This document shows, one piece after another, positions 44,324 to 52,381 of a stretch of DNA of 64,000 bases (position 1 is its first letter; each line of letters begins with the position of its first letter). The notes under the pieces are model-generated. The model saw nothing but the letters and a program-made list of their open reading frames with translations, was not told the origin of the DNA and searched no databases. The stretch covers positions 6,652,432 through 6,716,431 of the forward strand of contig NZ_CM001403.1 in NCBI RefSeq assembly GCF_000166195.2, in the 5' to 3' direction. A program made the translations under genes and the position numbers. This DNA is from Mucilaginibacter paludis DSM 18603. GTDB taxonomy: Bacteria; Bacteroidota; Bacteroidia; Sphingobacteriales; Sphingobacteriaceae.

Positions 44324-44815
44324 GTGCAATGGTTCCATGAATGCCGGACCCTCCAGGAGGTGAAGGCAACCTACAAAAAACTGGCCCGGCAGCATCATCC
44401 GGATTTAGGTGGCGATACGGCCGTCATGCAGGAAATCAACCGGGAATATGCGTTCGCTACTGCCAGGATCATGAATGGGGCAGGGCTTAGCGAGGAGGAA
44501 ACGGAACACGAGATACTCTCGTCGGAAGCCTACCGGCAGGCCATTGAAAACATTGCCCACCTGCTCGGCGTCACCATCGAAATTGTTGGTCATTGGATTT
44601 GGGTGACCGGCAATACCTACCCCGTACGGGATGTTTTAAAAAAGGCGGGCTTCTTTTTTGCTTCTAAAAAGCAGGCATGGTATTTCCGTACTGCCGAATA
44701 TAAGACCGCGAGATCGAGCGGCAAATCACTTGACGCCATCCGAAGCAAGTACGGTAGCGAAACGATACGCGATGAAAACCTGAAGCGTAAAAGCGGTAAT
44801 CGACTGGGTCGCTGA
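44324..44815 (+). CDS. J-domain protein of mobile elements
   Basis: 163 residues from a GTG start. Begins MQWFHECRTLQEVKATYKKL and has the J-domain HPD motif in ARQHHPDLGGDTAVM, then helix EINREYAFA. The shortened J-domain start and the C-terminal half (VRDVLKKAGFFFASKKQAWYF) are of the kind seen in small plasmid- and ICE-borne J proteins. It could stimulate host DnaK; the specific role on elements is unknown. Confidence 0.8.
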   Translation: MQWFHECRTLQEVKATYKKLARQHHPDLGGDTAVMQEINREYAFATARIMNGAGLSEEETEHEILSSEAYRQAIENIAHLLGVTIEIVGHWIWVTGNTYPVRDVLKKAGFFFASKKQAWYFRTAEYKTARSSGKSLDAIRSKYGSETIRDENLKRKSGNRLGR

Positions 44816-44887
44816 CGCGCACGAAGCTAATCGGTTTATTGTTTTCTATAGCATGGACTGCAAAGTTCATGCTTTGGCATGCGGCGA

Positions 44888-44922
44888 CTACTTTTCTTTT
44901 TTCCGGCGGAAAAGAAAAGTAG
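44888..44922. other. Long AT-rich hairpin between convergent genes
   Basis: CTACTTTTCTTTT pairs with AAAAGAAAAGTAG around a TTCCGGCGG loop region (44888-44900 with 44910-44922). It lies between the J-domain gene and the convergent small frame at 44968 and could end transcription both ways, or be a dispersed REP-like sequence. Confidence 0.6.
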
Positions 44923-44967
44923 CAAAAGAAACCGCCAGCCCTCCGCGATCTTTCAGGGAGGCCCGGT

Positions 44968-45123
44968 TTATTTGTCGTGATCGTCTTCGACGTCCTCAAA
45001 TAAAAATTGAGGCTCGCTTTTGTCGGGCTTCGGCTTTTGCACGATCAGGGACGGGTTGACGTAATAAAGCTTCTTTCCATAGTGGGAAACCTGCTCTTTT
45101 GGCGATTTGGCGTTTTTAGACAT
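44968..45123 (-). CDS. Small hypothetical protein downstream of AlpA
   Basis: 51 residues, MSKNAKSPKEQVSHYGKKLY to a very acidic end (FEDVEDDHDK). The ATG is 2 bases beyond the AlpA stop, so it is almost certainly co-transcribed and coupled. No family recognised. Confidence 0.55.
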   Translation of the reverse strand: MSKNAKSPKEQVSHYGKKLYYVNPSLIVQKPKPDKSEPQFLFEDVEDDHDK

Positions 45124-45125
45124 GG

Positions 45126-45320
45126 TTAGGCTCTGTTGGTTTGCGTTTGGTTGATCTTTTCCTGAATCCAGTTTTGTACATCGCTTTGCAACCAGCCGAC
45201 CGATTTAGGGCCTAACGTGATGGGCGCGGGGAATTTGGCAGCGGCGATCTTTTGATAAATGGTGCTTCGGGCCAGGCCGGTATTGTAAATCACTTCCGGC
45301 AATCGCATGATCTTGTGCAT
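45126..45320 (-). CDS. AlpA family excisionase/transcription regulator
   Basis: 64 residues from ATG 45320. AlpA pattern: MRLPEVIYNTGLARSTIYQ, KFPAPITLGPKSVGW and DVQNWIQEKI. AlpA-type proteins are MerR-like DNA-binding proteins that control excision of P4-like elements. It lies next to a P4-type integrase, which fits. Upstream in-frame starts would add a basic, unconserved extension. Confidence 0.85.
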   Translation of the reverse strand: MHKIMRLPEVIYNTGLARSTIYQKIAAAKFPAPITLGPKSVGWLQSDVQNWIQEKINQTQTNRA

Positions 45321-45457
45321 CGTCTTTCCTTTCTGGTTGATGTCGCTGTCTTGGCGACGGCGGCGTTTTGCCATAAAAAAAATCGGGGCAAAACTTCCAA
45401 AAAGAAAATCATGGCAATCCTTCTGTGGAATGTACAATGCCGGATGCTAATGCATCA

Positions 45458-46687
45458 TCATGCTATACGCTTTAGGCGCTGCCCCTTCATGTCGGCGATT
45501 TTGTTTTCTCTGGCTTTGTCCTTAATGGCAGTCAGGTAATCTGCGTATTCCTGCATCATTTTTTTACGCTCGGGCAAGTATTCTGCCCGGTTGTAGGCCG
45601 CCCGGATTTTATCGCTGTCCTCATGCGCCAGTTGGCGCTCGATGACATCCGGCGCGTATCCTTTTTCATTGAGGATGGTGCTTGCCATTGTGCGGAAGCC
45701 ATGACCGGTCATGCGCCCGCGATAACCCATGCGCCGCAGTGCCATGAGCACGGCTCCGTTGCTGATATGTTTATTCTTGCTGGCCGCACTGTAGAAGACA
45801 TGGCTGCGCTGTCCGGTACGCGTTTGTAATTCGCGTAACAGGGCAATGGCCTGCGTGGAGAGCGGCACCACATGCGGTCGTTTCATTTTCATCCGCTCTT
45901 TAGGGATGTGCCATTCCTGCCGATCCCAATCAATCTCGTCCCATTGTGCGCCGATCAGCTCGCCGGTTCTTACAAAAGTGAGCGCCAATAGTTGCATGGC
46001 GATTCTTGCCTGATCTGAATTGTAGGATTCAACGGCGCGTAGTAGTTTGGGGAGTTCAGTTGGCGAAACGCAAGCATGGTGCTTTTCTTCGGAGCAGGGC
46101 AGAATATCACGCAAATCGGCAGCGGGGTTATGCGTGCAAAGCCCGCGTTGTGAAGCATAGCGAAATGTTTGGTTAATGGCTTGTTTCATGCGGTTGGCGA
46201 TCTCTATCGTACCGCGTTTTCCTATAGTTTCCACAACTTCCACCACGTCTGGAATGGTAATATCCACAAGGGGTAATCCACCTATTAGGGGGAAAACGTG
46301 CCTTTCCATCCTTGCCAGAGATTGCGTGTTGTATCTTTCACTTTTTCCCTCGCCTCTGACTTCGAGCCAGCGCCGTGCAATTTTCTCAAACGTATTATCC
46401 ATCTCGTGAGCTTTGCGCAGTTTTTGAATTTTCTTTTCGCGACCCGGATGTTTTCCTGCATTTAATAATTCGCGGGCGGCATCACGTTTTTTTCTGACTT
46501 CTGAGAGGGAGATTGCAGGGTATTTGCCGAGTGCGAACATCTGCGCCTTGCCGTTAAAATAATAACGCCAGCGCCATAATTTGCTGCCTGACGGAGCAAT
46601 TTCTAAACATAGCCCGCTGCTATCGGCCACACGGTAGAGCTTGGCCTTCGGCTTGAAGCTTTTAATCGCAAGTTCTGTGAGTGCCAT
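45458..46687 (-). CDS. P4-type tyrosine integrase (DUF4102 arm-binding domain)
   Basis: 409 residues: N-terminal DUF4102 domain (LTELAIKSFKPKAKLYRVAD, LCLEIAPSGSKLWRWRYYF, ALGKYPAISLSEVRKKRD), core-binding domain and catalytic domain with FVRTGELIGAQWDEID (Arg), HGFRTMASTILNE and QLAHEDSDKIRAAYNR (His, Tyr). This group is typical of proteobacterial genomic islands and differs from the two Bacteroidetes-type integrases here. With AlpA it marks a second, nested integration event inside element A. Confidence 0.92.
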   Translation of the reverse strand: MALTELAIKSFKPKAKLYRVADSSGLCLEIAPSGSKLWRWRYYFNGKAQMFALGKYPAISLSEVRKKRDAARELLNAGKHPGREKKIQKLRKAHEMDNTFEKIARRWLEVRGEGKSERYNTQSLARMERHVFPLIGGLPLVDITIPDVVEVVETIGKRGTIEIANRMKQAINQTFRYASQRGLCTHNPAADLRDILPCSEEKHHACVSPTELPKLLRAVESYNSDQARIAMQLLALTFVRTGELIGAQWDEIDWDRQEWHIPKERMKMKRPHVVPLSTQAIALLRELQTRTGQRSHVFYSAASKNKHISNGAVLMALRRMGYRGRMTGHGFRTMASTILNEKGYAPDVIERQLAHEDSDKIRAAYNRAEYLPERKKMMQEYADYLTAIKDKARENKIADMKGQRLKRIA

Positions 46688-46709
46688 AAAATAGATTCCC
46701 GCAAATAAT

Positions 46710-46927
46710 TCTACTCATAAATCTACTCACTTCCGTTGCGGATGTAAACAGATTAATGGATATCTGGTGGGATGGCTAATCGCTTTGTGGGCCTGTGTCA
46801 GCCTGGATTACGTAGATTGTTGTAGGCTGTGCTGGATTGGCGGATGGCTCCACGGGTTGAAGCCGGACAATTCTTTCTAACCTTTAATGGTGGCTGAAAG
46901 CATGCCGGCCTACGCTACATCTACTCA
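46710..46927. repeat. TCTACTCA repeats beside the P4-type integrase
   Basis: TCTACTCA at 46710-46717 and 46722-46729 (12-base period), with a third copy at 46920-46927. They lie just upstream of the integrase start, so they are candidate integrase or AlpA binding sites. The rest of 46688-47045 holds no gene that I can support. Confidence 0.5.
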
Positions 46928-47045
46928 TGTTTATACTCGCGCATAGCATGGCTTTGGGTGTTCTTTACTGGATTGTGTCGGATGCAATTTGTTATCGAAG
47001 CTATGCGGTGAATGTCGTTCCGTACCACAAAGTAGCATTCGGATA

Positions 47046-47399
47046 TTAGCAAACTTCTTTTTGAAGGACTTCGATTTCACGCAGGTACTTAATGCATTTT
47101 GTAACGGTATCGTAGTGGGCACCCAGGACATGCGCAAGTCGCCTTGCGCTGATGTATATTTTCCCTTCGGTATCCATCCCCGCCATGACATGGATAAGTA
47201 TCCGTAAAGCAAGCTGCGGGTATCGGCATTTTTCATCGCAGCAAATTTTTTCAGTAATAGAAACGAGGTTGATGCGCTCGATCACTAAGACGCCTTTTTG
47301 TGTTATTTGTTGATGATAATTTTTGATGATCTGCAATGTTATACCACTCCATAGGCTACTAAGGGCGGCGGGCTTACAACTTAAAATTGTGGTTTTCAA
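47046..47399 (-). CDS. Winged-helix protein, possibly replication- or regulation-related
   Basis: 117 residues. The C-terminal part YPQLALRILIHVMAGMDTEG, then KIYISARRLAHVLGAHYDTVTKCIKYLREI, has the look of a winged helix-turn-helix, as in small replication initiators or MarR-like regulators. Cys-rich centre (ICCDEKCRY). Start choice uncertain because the first 30 residues are poorly protein-like. Confidence 0.45.
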   Translation of the reverse strand: MKTTILSCKPAALSSLWSGITLQIIKNYHQQITQKGVLVIERINLVSITEKICCDEKCRYPQLALRILIHVMAGMDTEGKIYISARRLAHVLGAHYDTVTKCIKYLREIEVLQKEVC

Positions 47400-47534
47400 T
47401 GGCCATCAGAACAATTATTCCGTTTCTTTTTTAGCGCTGTCGGCGCTATTGTGGCTTTTCCCTACCATCTTTTCCCTACAGCAAAGTGACAGAAGGTATG
47501 CTTGAGAACTCGCTTTTTGCGTGTATCTTGCTTA

Positions 47535-47555
47535 TCTCCGCATAATGTGCGGAGA
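47535..47555. promoter_or_regulatory. Inverted repeat TCTCCGC/GCGGAGA
   Basis: Arms at 47535-47541 and 47549-47555, with another TCTCCGCAT about 20 bases on. Located between two leftward genes; could be an operator or a weak terminator. Confidence 0.35.
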
Positions 47556-47593
47556 TTAAATAGTCGATTCTCCGCATTTCCTCCGCGATGCTG

Positions 47594-47827
47594 TTACCGA
47601 TCCCGGTTTTTATCCCTGTCATCCTGAACCGGGCCACCGCGCGAAAAGCCTTTGGCCCATTCACGCACTTCTCTTTCATATTCGGCCTTGCCGCTTACCA
47701 GTCCGCTGAAAAAAGGGTTGTGCTCATTAGGGCTGCTGGTAATTTGCGCGGCCAGTGTGGGCTCATGTTTCGCCAGCAAATAGCCGCTATTAAACCCATC
47801 AATATATTTTTGTTCCTGTTCGTCCAT
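47594..47827 (-). CDS. Small conserved-type hypothetical protein
   Basis: 77 residues, acidic start and Arg-rich tail: YIDGFNSGYLLAKHEPTLAA, then NPFFSGLVSGKAEYEREVRE. Lies 12 bases after the helix-turn-helix gene on the same strand. The compact, charged sequence resembles small proteins common beside DNA-binding genes on Bacteroidetes elements; function unknown. Confidence 0.6.
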   Translation of the reverse strand: MDEQEQKYIDGFNSGYLLAKHEPTLAAQITSSPNEHNPFFSGLVSGKAEYEREVREWAKGFSRGGPVQDDRDKNRDR

Positions 47828-47839
47828 AACGGGTAATTT

Positions 47840-48100
47840 TTAATAGCTGTGTTTATTTAAATACGCATTGATCGAGTCGATATCATAAAGGATGATTTTT
47901 TTCTCCGGCTGCGAGAACCGGATTTTGCCCTCGTCGCGGAGCTTTTGCAGGGTGGTCTTGCTGGTGATGCGCAGTATTTTCATCGTTTCCTCGCCGCTGA
48001 TCCATTTGACAGACATATTGTTCTGTTTTTCCTTGATGCGCTCGACAACGCGCTCGATGAGGGAGTAAAACGCCTCGTCGTGTAAGCAGATGACTTCCAT
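47840..48100 (-). CDS. Helix-turn-helix (excisionase-like) DNA-binding protein
   Basis: 86 residues. The C-terminal half KWISGEETMKILRITSKTTL, then QKLRDEGKIRFSQPEKKIILYDIDSINAYL, is the MerR/excisionase-type helix-turn-helix widespread on Bacteroidetes mobile elements, where it acts as a recombination directionality factor or regulator. First gene of a leftward pair with 47594. Confidence 0.8.
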   Translation of the reverse strand: MEVICLHDEAFYSLIERVVERIKEKQNNMSVKWISGEETMKILRITSKTTLQKLRDEGKIRFSQPEKKIILYDIDSINAYLNKHSY

Positions 48101-48237
48101 TGGATTGAGAGTTGGTAAGGTTAAATATCCTTTAAAAATAATAATTTATATGCCGTATTAAAATAAATGGATGGTAATTTATCAATTGTTAACGATTGTC
48201 GGTTATACTTCAAAGAAAAGGGGCTAAAGGTTAGGTG

Positions 48238-49047
48238 ATGAGCAACGCGGGCGATCATGATGCATTAACGGACGAAGCCAGATCGGCTGTATTAGCCTCC
48301 GGCGCGTTGGAAAATCTCAAACAGGTGTCGTTTGACACAACCTCTTCCGGTAAAAATGACGTGGAGGATTTAAAGCAGCAGGCTGAAACGGTTGTCGAAA
48401 ATATCCAGCAATTACTCGACGGCGGCAACCTGGATGACAGCGCCGCGCTCAAACTATCGGCGGCTCTCACCAAACTGCGGGGTGCTTTGGGAAATGGTAA
48501 GCTTTCGCGCGCGGCGCTCACGGCGGCGTTGTCGGAAGCCGCCGCCGCGGTAAATGGCGCTGGCGATAAGGGGATGAGCGCGCAGCAAAAAGAAGCGCAG
48601 CTGTGGCAGCAGATTGAAGCGGACAACAAAGATATCGACGACGATTTCGAGAAGATGCGGAAAGCTGGCATCAACTTGAATGATGGGCTTTGGAACAAAC
48701 ACAAAGAATTGATGGAATATCTGAAAACGCACCCGCGTGACATCGCCAAACAGAAAGAACTCGATGCCGTTGATGACGCGATGCTGTTACAGGCGGAGCC
48801 GCAGATGGCGAAGCACCCGGAAGCGAAGCCGCTGTTCGAGGATGCGAAGAAGAAAAGTGATGATCGGCATCAGGCGGTGGATAGGGATTTGGCGGGGATA
48901 GATAAGAATACATCTATAAATAATAGCGTATCAATGGCGGATTTTGATGAGAACCCCAAATCGGCGAACGATAAACTCACCATGAACGATGTGGCTTCAC
49001 CGTTAGTTGGTCAGAAGCCGAAACCGACATCAAAGCAGATGGGTTAA
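48238..49047 (+). CDS. Helical hypothetical protein
   Basis: 269 residues (GTG one codon upstream also possible). Almost entirely alpha-helical in appearance, Ala/Lys/Asp-rich, with no membrane segment or signal peptide: EDLKQQAETVVENIQQLLDG, LSAALTKLRGALGNGKLSRA, then KEAQLWQQIEADNKDIDDDF. Reminiscent of secreted coiled effectors, but no family can be named. Lies between a helix-turn-helix gene (divergent) and a serine recombinase. Confidence 0.6.
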   Translation: MSNAGDHDALTDEARSAVLASGALENLKQVSFDTTSSGKNDVEDLKQQAETVVENIQQLLDGGNLDDSAALKLSAALTKLRGALGNGKLSRAALTAALSEAAAAVNGAGDKGMSAQQKEAQLWQQIEADNKDIDDDFEKMRKAGINLNDGLWNKHKELMEYLKTHPRDIAKQKELDAVDDAMLLQAEPQMAKHPEAKPLFEDAKKKSDDRHQAVDRDLAGIDKNTSINNSVSMADFDENPKSANDKLTMNDVASPLVGQKPKPTSKQMG

Positions 49048-49338
49048 GCAGAGAATCAAATGCTCAAAGCCTGCGTTTGAAACGAAGCGAAAATATTTCA
49101 TAAAAAATTTGTTCATGTGTAAACCAACGTATGCTTCCGAACAAAACCCAACCACAAGCGGACGTTTTTATTTTTTCCTTAAAGCTATAATTCGTTGATA
49201 AACATCAACTTCCACGATAGTGATTTTCTCAATATTACTGAATTGGACGATAGCTCTGTTCAAAGGTAAACGTTGGTTTACTTCATAACGGATTGTCTGG
49301 CGCAGTGGTGTTTTTAACCTTTGCGAAAAACAAGAAAT

Positions 49339-49995
49339 ATGAAAAAGGCAATCGCGTATTACCGAGTGTCAACCGGGCGGCAGGCGGAAAGCGGCTTAGG
49401 GATAGAAGCGCAGGTCAAGGCGGTAAGGGATTTCGCGACGAACAATGATTATTCCCTGGAAAAGGAATATATCGAAATAGAATCCGGTAAGAATAACCAC
49501 CGGCCTGTCTTAAAAAGCGCGCTGCTTCAATGCAAGCGTAGGCAAGCGACGTTGATGGTGGCAAAACTCGACCGGATGAGCCGGAATCTAAATTTTGTTA
49601 CTGGTCTGCTTGAAGCGGGCATCGATTTTAAGGCGATTGATGTGCCGACCGGCGAGAAATTCGTCATGCATATCATGGCGGCTGTTGCCGAGCACGAGCG
49701 CGACCAGATTAGCAAACGTACGTCACTCGCATTGCAGGCCGCGAAGGCCAAAGGCGTCGAGCTTGGAACCTATGGGCGCTATGTTTTATCAAAGGAAAAC
49801 CGTGAGCTGTCGCATCGTTTCGCATTGGCGATGCTACCAACGATCACCGGTTTGTTGAAAGATGGTTTTGAAACGGTGCGCGCGATCACCGACGAGCTGA
49901 ACCGGCTGAAGATTCCGACCTATCGGAATAACGGCAGCAAATGGCACGTAGGCACGGTCCACAAAGTAATGACACAGATAAATAAAAAAATATGA
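49339..49995 (+). CDS. Serine recombinase (resolvase/invertase type)
   Basis: 218 residues from ATG 49339. Resolvase domain with Ser11 (YYRVSTGRQAESGLG), AKLDRMSRN and AEHERDQISKRT, then a short C-terminal DNA-binding part (ELNRLKIPTYRNNGSKWHVGT). It could invert or delete DNA locally. Its 3' end, with the beginning of the following gene, is duplicated at 51239-51480. The stop overlaps the next start (ATGA). Confidence 0.9.
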   Translation: MKKAIAYYRVSTGRQAESGLGIEAQVKAVRDFATNNDYSLEKEYIEIESGKNNHRPVLKSALLQCKRRQATLMVAKLDRMSRNLNFVTGLLEAGIDFKAIDVPTGEKFVMHIMAAVAEHERDQISKRTSLALQAAKAKGVELGTYGRYVLSKENRELSHRFALAMLPTITGLLKDGFETVRAITDELNRLKIPTYRNNGSKWHVGTVHKVMTQINKKI

Positions 49996-50435
49996 AAACA
50001 AAAAACCGAAATCAGGCACCGTTACCTAATGTTTTGAGCCGTCTAAAAGCGAAGTCTTTTATCCTTACCCGGGCATTTTTACTCGTCATAACGATGCTAT
50101 CGGCCCGAACGGTATCGGCGCAGCAGAATCCCAAAATTCAAGCGGCCATAAACTCAATTAAAGAAGCCTACTACTGCGAAGATCAGGATTATCACACGGA
50201 TGGTCAGCGTACGGTATGGGTTAAGTCTTATAAAAGATGGGAGCCTGAAGATTTGACCATTATGAAAAAAGAATCCCCCTCAACGTTAAGATTTCTTGGA
50301 ATGGCAGCGCAACGTGCTCGCTACGATGTGTTGGAGCAATTACTCCCCGATTATTACCGGGAGCATGGCGGCGTGAAAGCGTTTGCAAATGCCGTAATCC
50401 AGGCAACTCAAAAGAATCTTTCCGCCGGAAGCTAA
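49992..50435 (+). CDS. Secreted protein with leader shared with the gene at 51420
   Basis: 147 residues: a long signal peptide (MKTKNRNQA.LP.VL.RLKAK.F.LT pattern, cleavage near VSAQ) and a mature part of about 100 residues (EAYYCEDQDYHTDGQRTVWV, then helical QRARYDVLEQLLPDYYREHGG). The leader is nearly the same as that of 51420-51977, but the mature parts are unrelated. Coupled to the recombinase by a 4-base overlap. Mature function unknown. Confidence 0.65.
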   Translation: MKTKNRNQAPLPNVLSRLKAKSFILTRAFLLVITMLSARTVSAQQNPKIQAAINSIKEAYYCEDQDYHTDGQRTVWVKSYKRWEPEDLTIMKKESPSTLRFLGMAAQRARYDVLEQLLPDYYREHGGVKAFANAVIQATQKNLSAGS

Positions 50436-50491
50436 TTCAGAATTATCCAATAACAACCGTATTTATTCATTCACAATTTAAATTTATCATT

Positions 50492-50731
50492 ATGAAACGA
50501 TTCATTACAGTCGCTGCCAAACATGGCGAAGAAGTGCTAATATTTATGCGCAACGCAGCCGCAGGCGCTGCTGGGGTGGATGCTTACACATGGCTAAAAA
50601 ATCACCTTCAAAAAAAGCAAATTCCGCACAACGATCAGAACGCAAGCCACCAGAATCAGTTGCAGCATCAGGGCGGCTTTGTGTCATTCTATATCGGCCC
50701 TGATGGTAAATGGGTTTATGTGAACCATTAA
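50492..50731 (+). CDS. Small hypothetical protein
   Basis: 79 residues: a helical start with a weakly hydrophobic stretch (VLIFMRNAAAGAAGVDAYTWL), a Gln/His/Asn-rich middle and GGFVSFYIGPDGKWVYVNH at the end. Followed closely by a strong terminator, so it ends the recombinase-secreted-protein transcript. A partner of the preceding secreted protein is possible. Confidence 0.5.
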   Translation: MKRFITVAAKHGEEVLIFMRNAAAGAAGVDAYTWLKNHLQKKQIPHNDQNASHQNQLQHQGGFVSFYIGPDGKWVYVNH

Positions 50732-50774
50732 TTACTGCGTATTACAATATCCCTTCCCCTTATTGATTTCTCCC

Positions 50775-50808
50775 AATCCTTTCCGGTCACCGCGAAAGGA
50801 TTTTTTTT
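50775..50808 (+). terminator. Rho-independent terminator
   Basis: Perfect 9-bp stem AATCCTTTC / GAAAGGATT (50775-50783 with 50794-50802) followed by a run of T. Confidence 0.92.
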
Positions 50809-50925
50809 GCATGCAAAATGCCGGTAAAATGAACTGGCTTCAATCAAGTTCTTATGCATTCAGGCAGTTCTGTAAAAAGGATGTTATGATCGACACATAA
50901 GGTAAACATAAAAAGGTCGTGTCAT

Positions 50926-51000
50926 GAAGCTACTTTTTGTCTTTATTGGAAGTAACTAATATCGTCGTAACGGCCTTTGAAGCTTTTTGCATGCTACAGG
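50926..51000. repeat. Repeat R3, copy 1
   Basis: About 75 bp similar to 53613-53689 (TTTTTGTCTTTATT, AACTAAT.TCGTCGTAA, GGCCTTT). Lies in a 688-bp stretch without an intact gene (50732-51419). Confidence 0.5.
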
Positions 51001-51238
51001 TTAGTGAGTTTTCTGCCGGTTCTGCATTAATCAAAATATATAATCTCAAAAAATACCGTAAAAGTACCTTTTTTTATCAATGGGCAGTTTGCTAACATTA
51101 CATCGTTTTATCAATGATTCGAATGTCGTTGAATTGCCTATAATAATTGGAATGCTGGTATCTCTGCTTGGTTTTTTACCGCCTCTGACGTCATTCAGTC
51201 AAATACCGGATAAGATTCCAAAAGTGATCGACGCCATC

Positions 51239-51422
51239 GCTGTCGCTTCGCATTGGCGATGCTGCCGACGATCCGCGGTTTATTGAAAAATGGTTTTGAA
51301 ACGGTGCGCGCGATCACCGACGAACTGAACCGGCTGAAGATTCCGACCTAACGGCAGCAATCGGAATAATGGCACGTGGGCACGGTTCACAAAGTAATGA
51401 CACAGATAAATAAAAAAATATG
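51239..51422 (+). pseudogene. Duplicated 3' fragment of the serine recombinase gene
   Basis: Matches about 49805-49995: GCATTGGCGATGCT, GTTTTGAAACGGTGCGCGCG, ATCACCGACGA.CTGAACCGG and the end GACACAGATAAATAAAAAAA. The first two-thirds of the gene is absent and a short rearrangement (CTAACGGCAGCAATCGGAAT) breaks the frame near its end. The homology continues over the start and leader of the next gene. Confidence 0.9.
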
Positions 51423-51977
51423 AAAACAAAAAATCGAAATCAGGCAGCATTACCCATTGTTTTGAACCGTCTAAAAGCGAAGCCTTTTGCTCTTACCCTG
51501 CTTATTGTTGCCGGGTTTTTTACCACATCCCCAAAAGCCTCTGCGCAGAAAATGCAGGATTTTTTTTATTCCAAAGGGGTGAAGGATTTATGTCAGGCCG
51601 CGCATGTCTCCAATGACTACGAAAGCGGCACCTATGATGTGCATGATGATTATGTCGATGTTACTTTTATCAGCAAGGATCACGTGTTCAATCGTGATAT
51701 CCATACGTCCGTTCGGTTGATAAGAGGGGTGGGCGGGTTTTATTTTAATGATCTAATCGCGCCCGATGATGGCGATGTGGTGAAGCCTTTTAATGCGTTT
51801 GGTTTAACGGCTGCCTTGATGCTAACGCTGACTGAATCGATTGATAAAGAATCTTACAATAAATTAGAGCAGGCAATCACCGATCAATTTCACACAGATG
51901 TTAAGCAATGGAATGGCAAAATGTGGGCATTGTTCGCTATCAACCTAGATTATTTCGAGTATGCAGTGAAAAATTGA
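51420..51977 (+). CDS. Secreted protein sharing its leader with 49992-50435
   Basis: 185 residues: signal peptide MKTKNRNQA.LP.VL.RLKAK.F.LT, cleaved near ASAQ, then a mature domain unlike the upstream one (YSKGVKDLCQAAHVSNDYES, then TFISKDHVFNRDIHTSVRLI, then a helical end). No known family. It arose where the recombinase tail and leader were copied onto a new downstream sequence. Two inverted repeats follow the gene. Confidence 0.65.
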   Translation: MKTKNRNQAALPIVLNRLKAKPFALTLLIVAGFFTTSPKASAQKMQDFFYSKGVKDLCQAAHVSNDYESGTYDVHDDYVDVTFISKDHVFNRDIHTSVRLIRGVGGFYFNDLIAPDDGDVVKPFNAFGLTAALMLTLTESIDKESYNKLEQAITDQFHTDVKQWNGKMWALFAINLDYFEYAVKN

Positions 51978-52021
51978 CCCTGCAATTTTGGGCCTATGCC
52001 TTTCAGGCCCTAAAGAGAATC

Positions 52022-52052
52022 CATTATCTCCGTTTTTTTTGCGGAGATAATG
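52022..52052 (+). terminator. Perfect 11-bp inverted repeat, likely terminator
   Basis: CATTATCTCCG / CGGAGATAATG around a TTTTTTTTG loop, followed by AAATCTTTT. A weaker GGGCCT/AGGCCC hairpin lies just upstream. The remainder of 51978-52381 is AT-rich and shows no gene. Confidence 0.6.
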
Positions 52053-52381
52053 AAATCTTTTAACGAGATTGAAGGAATTGCCGTTTTTATGGCGCGAAGC
52101 TGCTAGTCTCGCGTGCAGTCTCCAAAATAAACATATGGCTTAAAGACGGTGGGCGGTTTTCCAGCAGTATCCCCAATTAAACACCAAATTATCGCGCATC
52201 TTTTGAGGCCAATCGGCATCTCTATATGTAACAGGTTGATCGCCAAATGATGAAATCATTTAAAGGTCGAACCTTTCAGTCATATAAAAATCTGCTTTAT
52301 GTTAGATGTTGGAACGAGCTTCATTAATAAAAAATTAATGTTCTTCCATTATGCTACATTATTAATAAACCGGAGAGCAAT

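Noticed and set aside
46931..47236. 101-codon leftward frame
   Set aside because: Overlaps the winged-helix gene at 47046 in another phase; the latter has a recognisable helix-turn-helix pattern.
51080..51286. 68-codon frame before the duplicated recombinase fragment
   Set aside because: It runs into the recombinase pseudogene in a different phase and has no independent support.
49339..51977. Invertible promoter (phase-variation switch) controlled by the serine recombinase
   Set aside because: The duplicated segments around it are direct, not inverted, repeats, and no inverted recombination-site pair was found.
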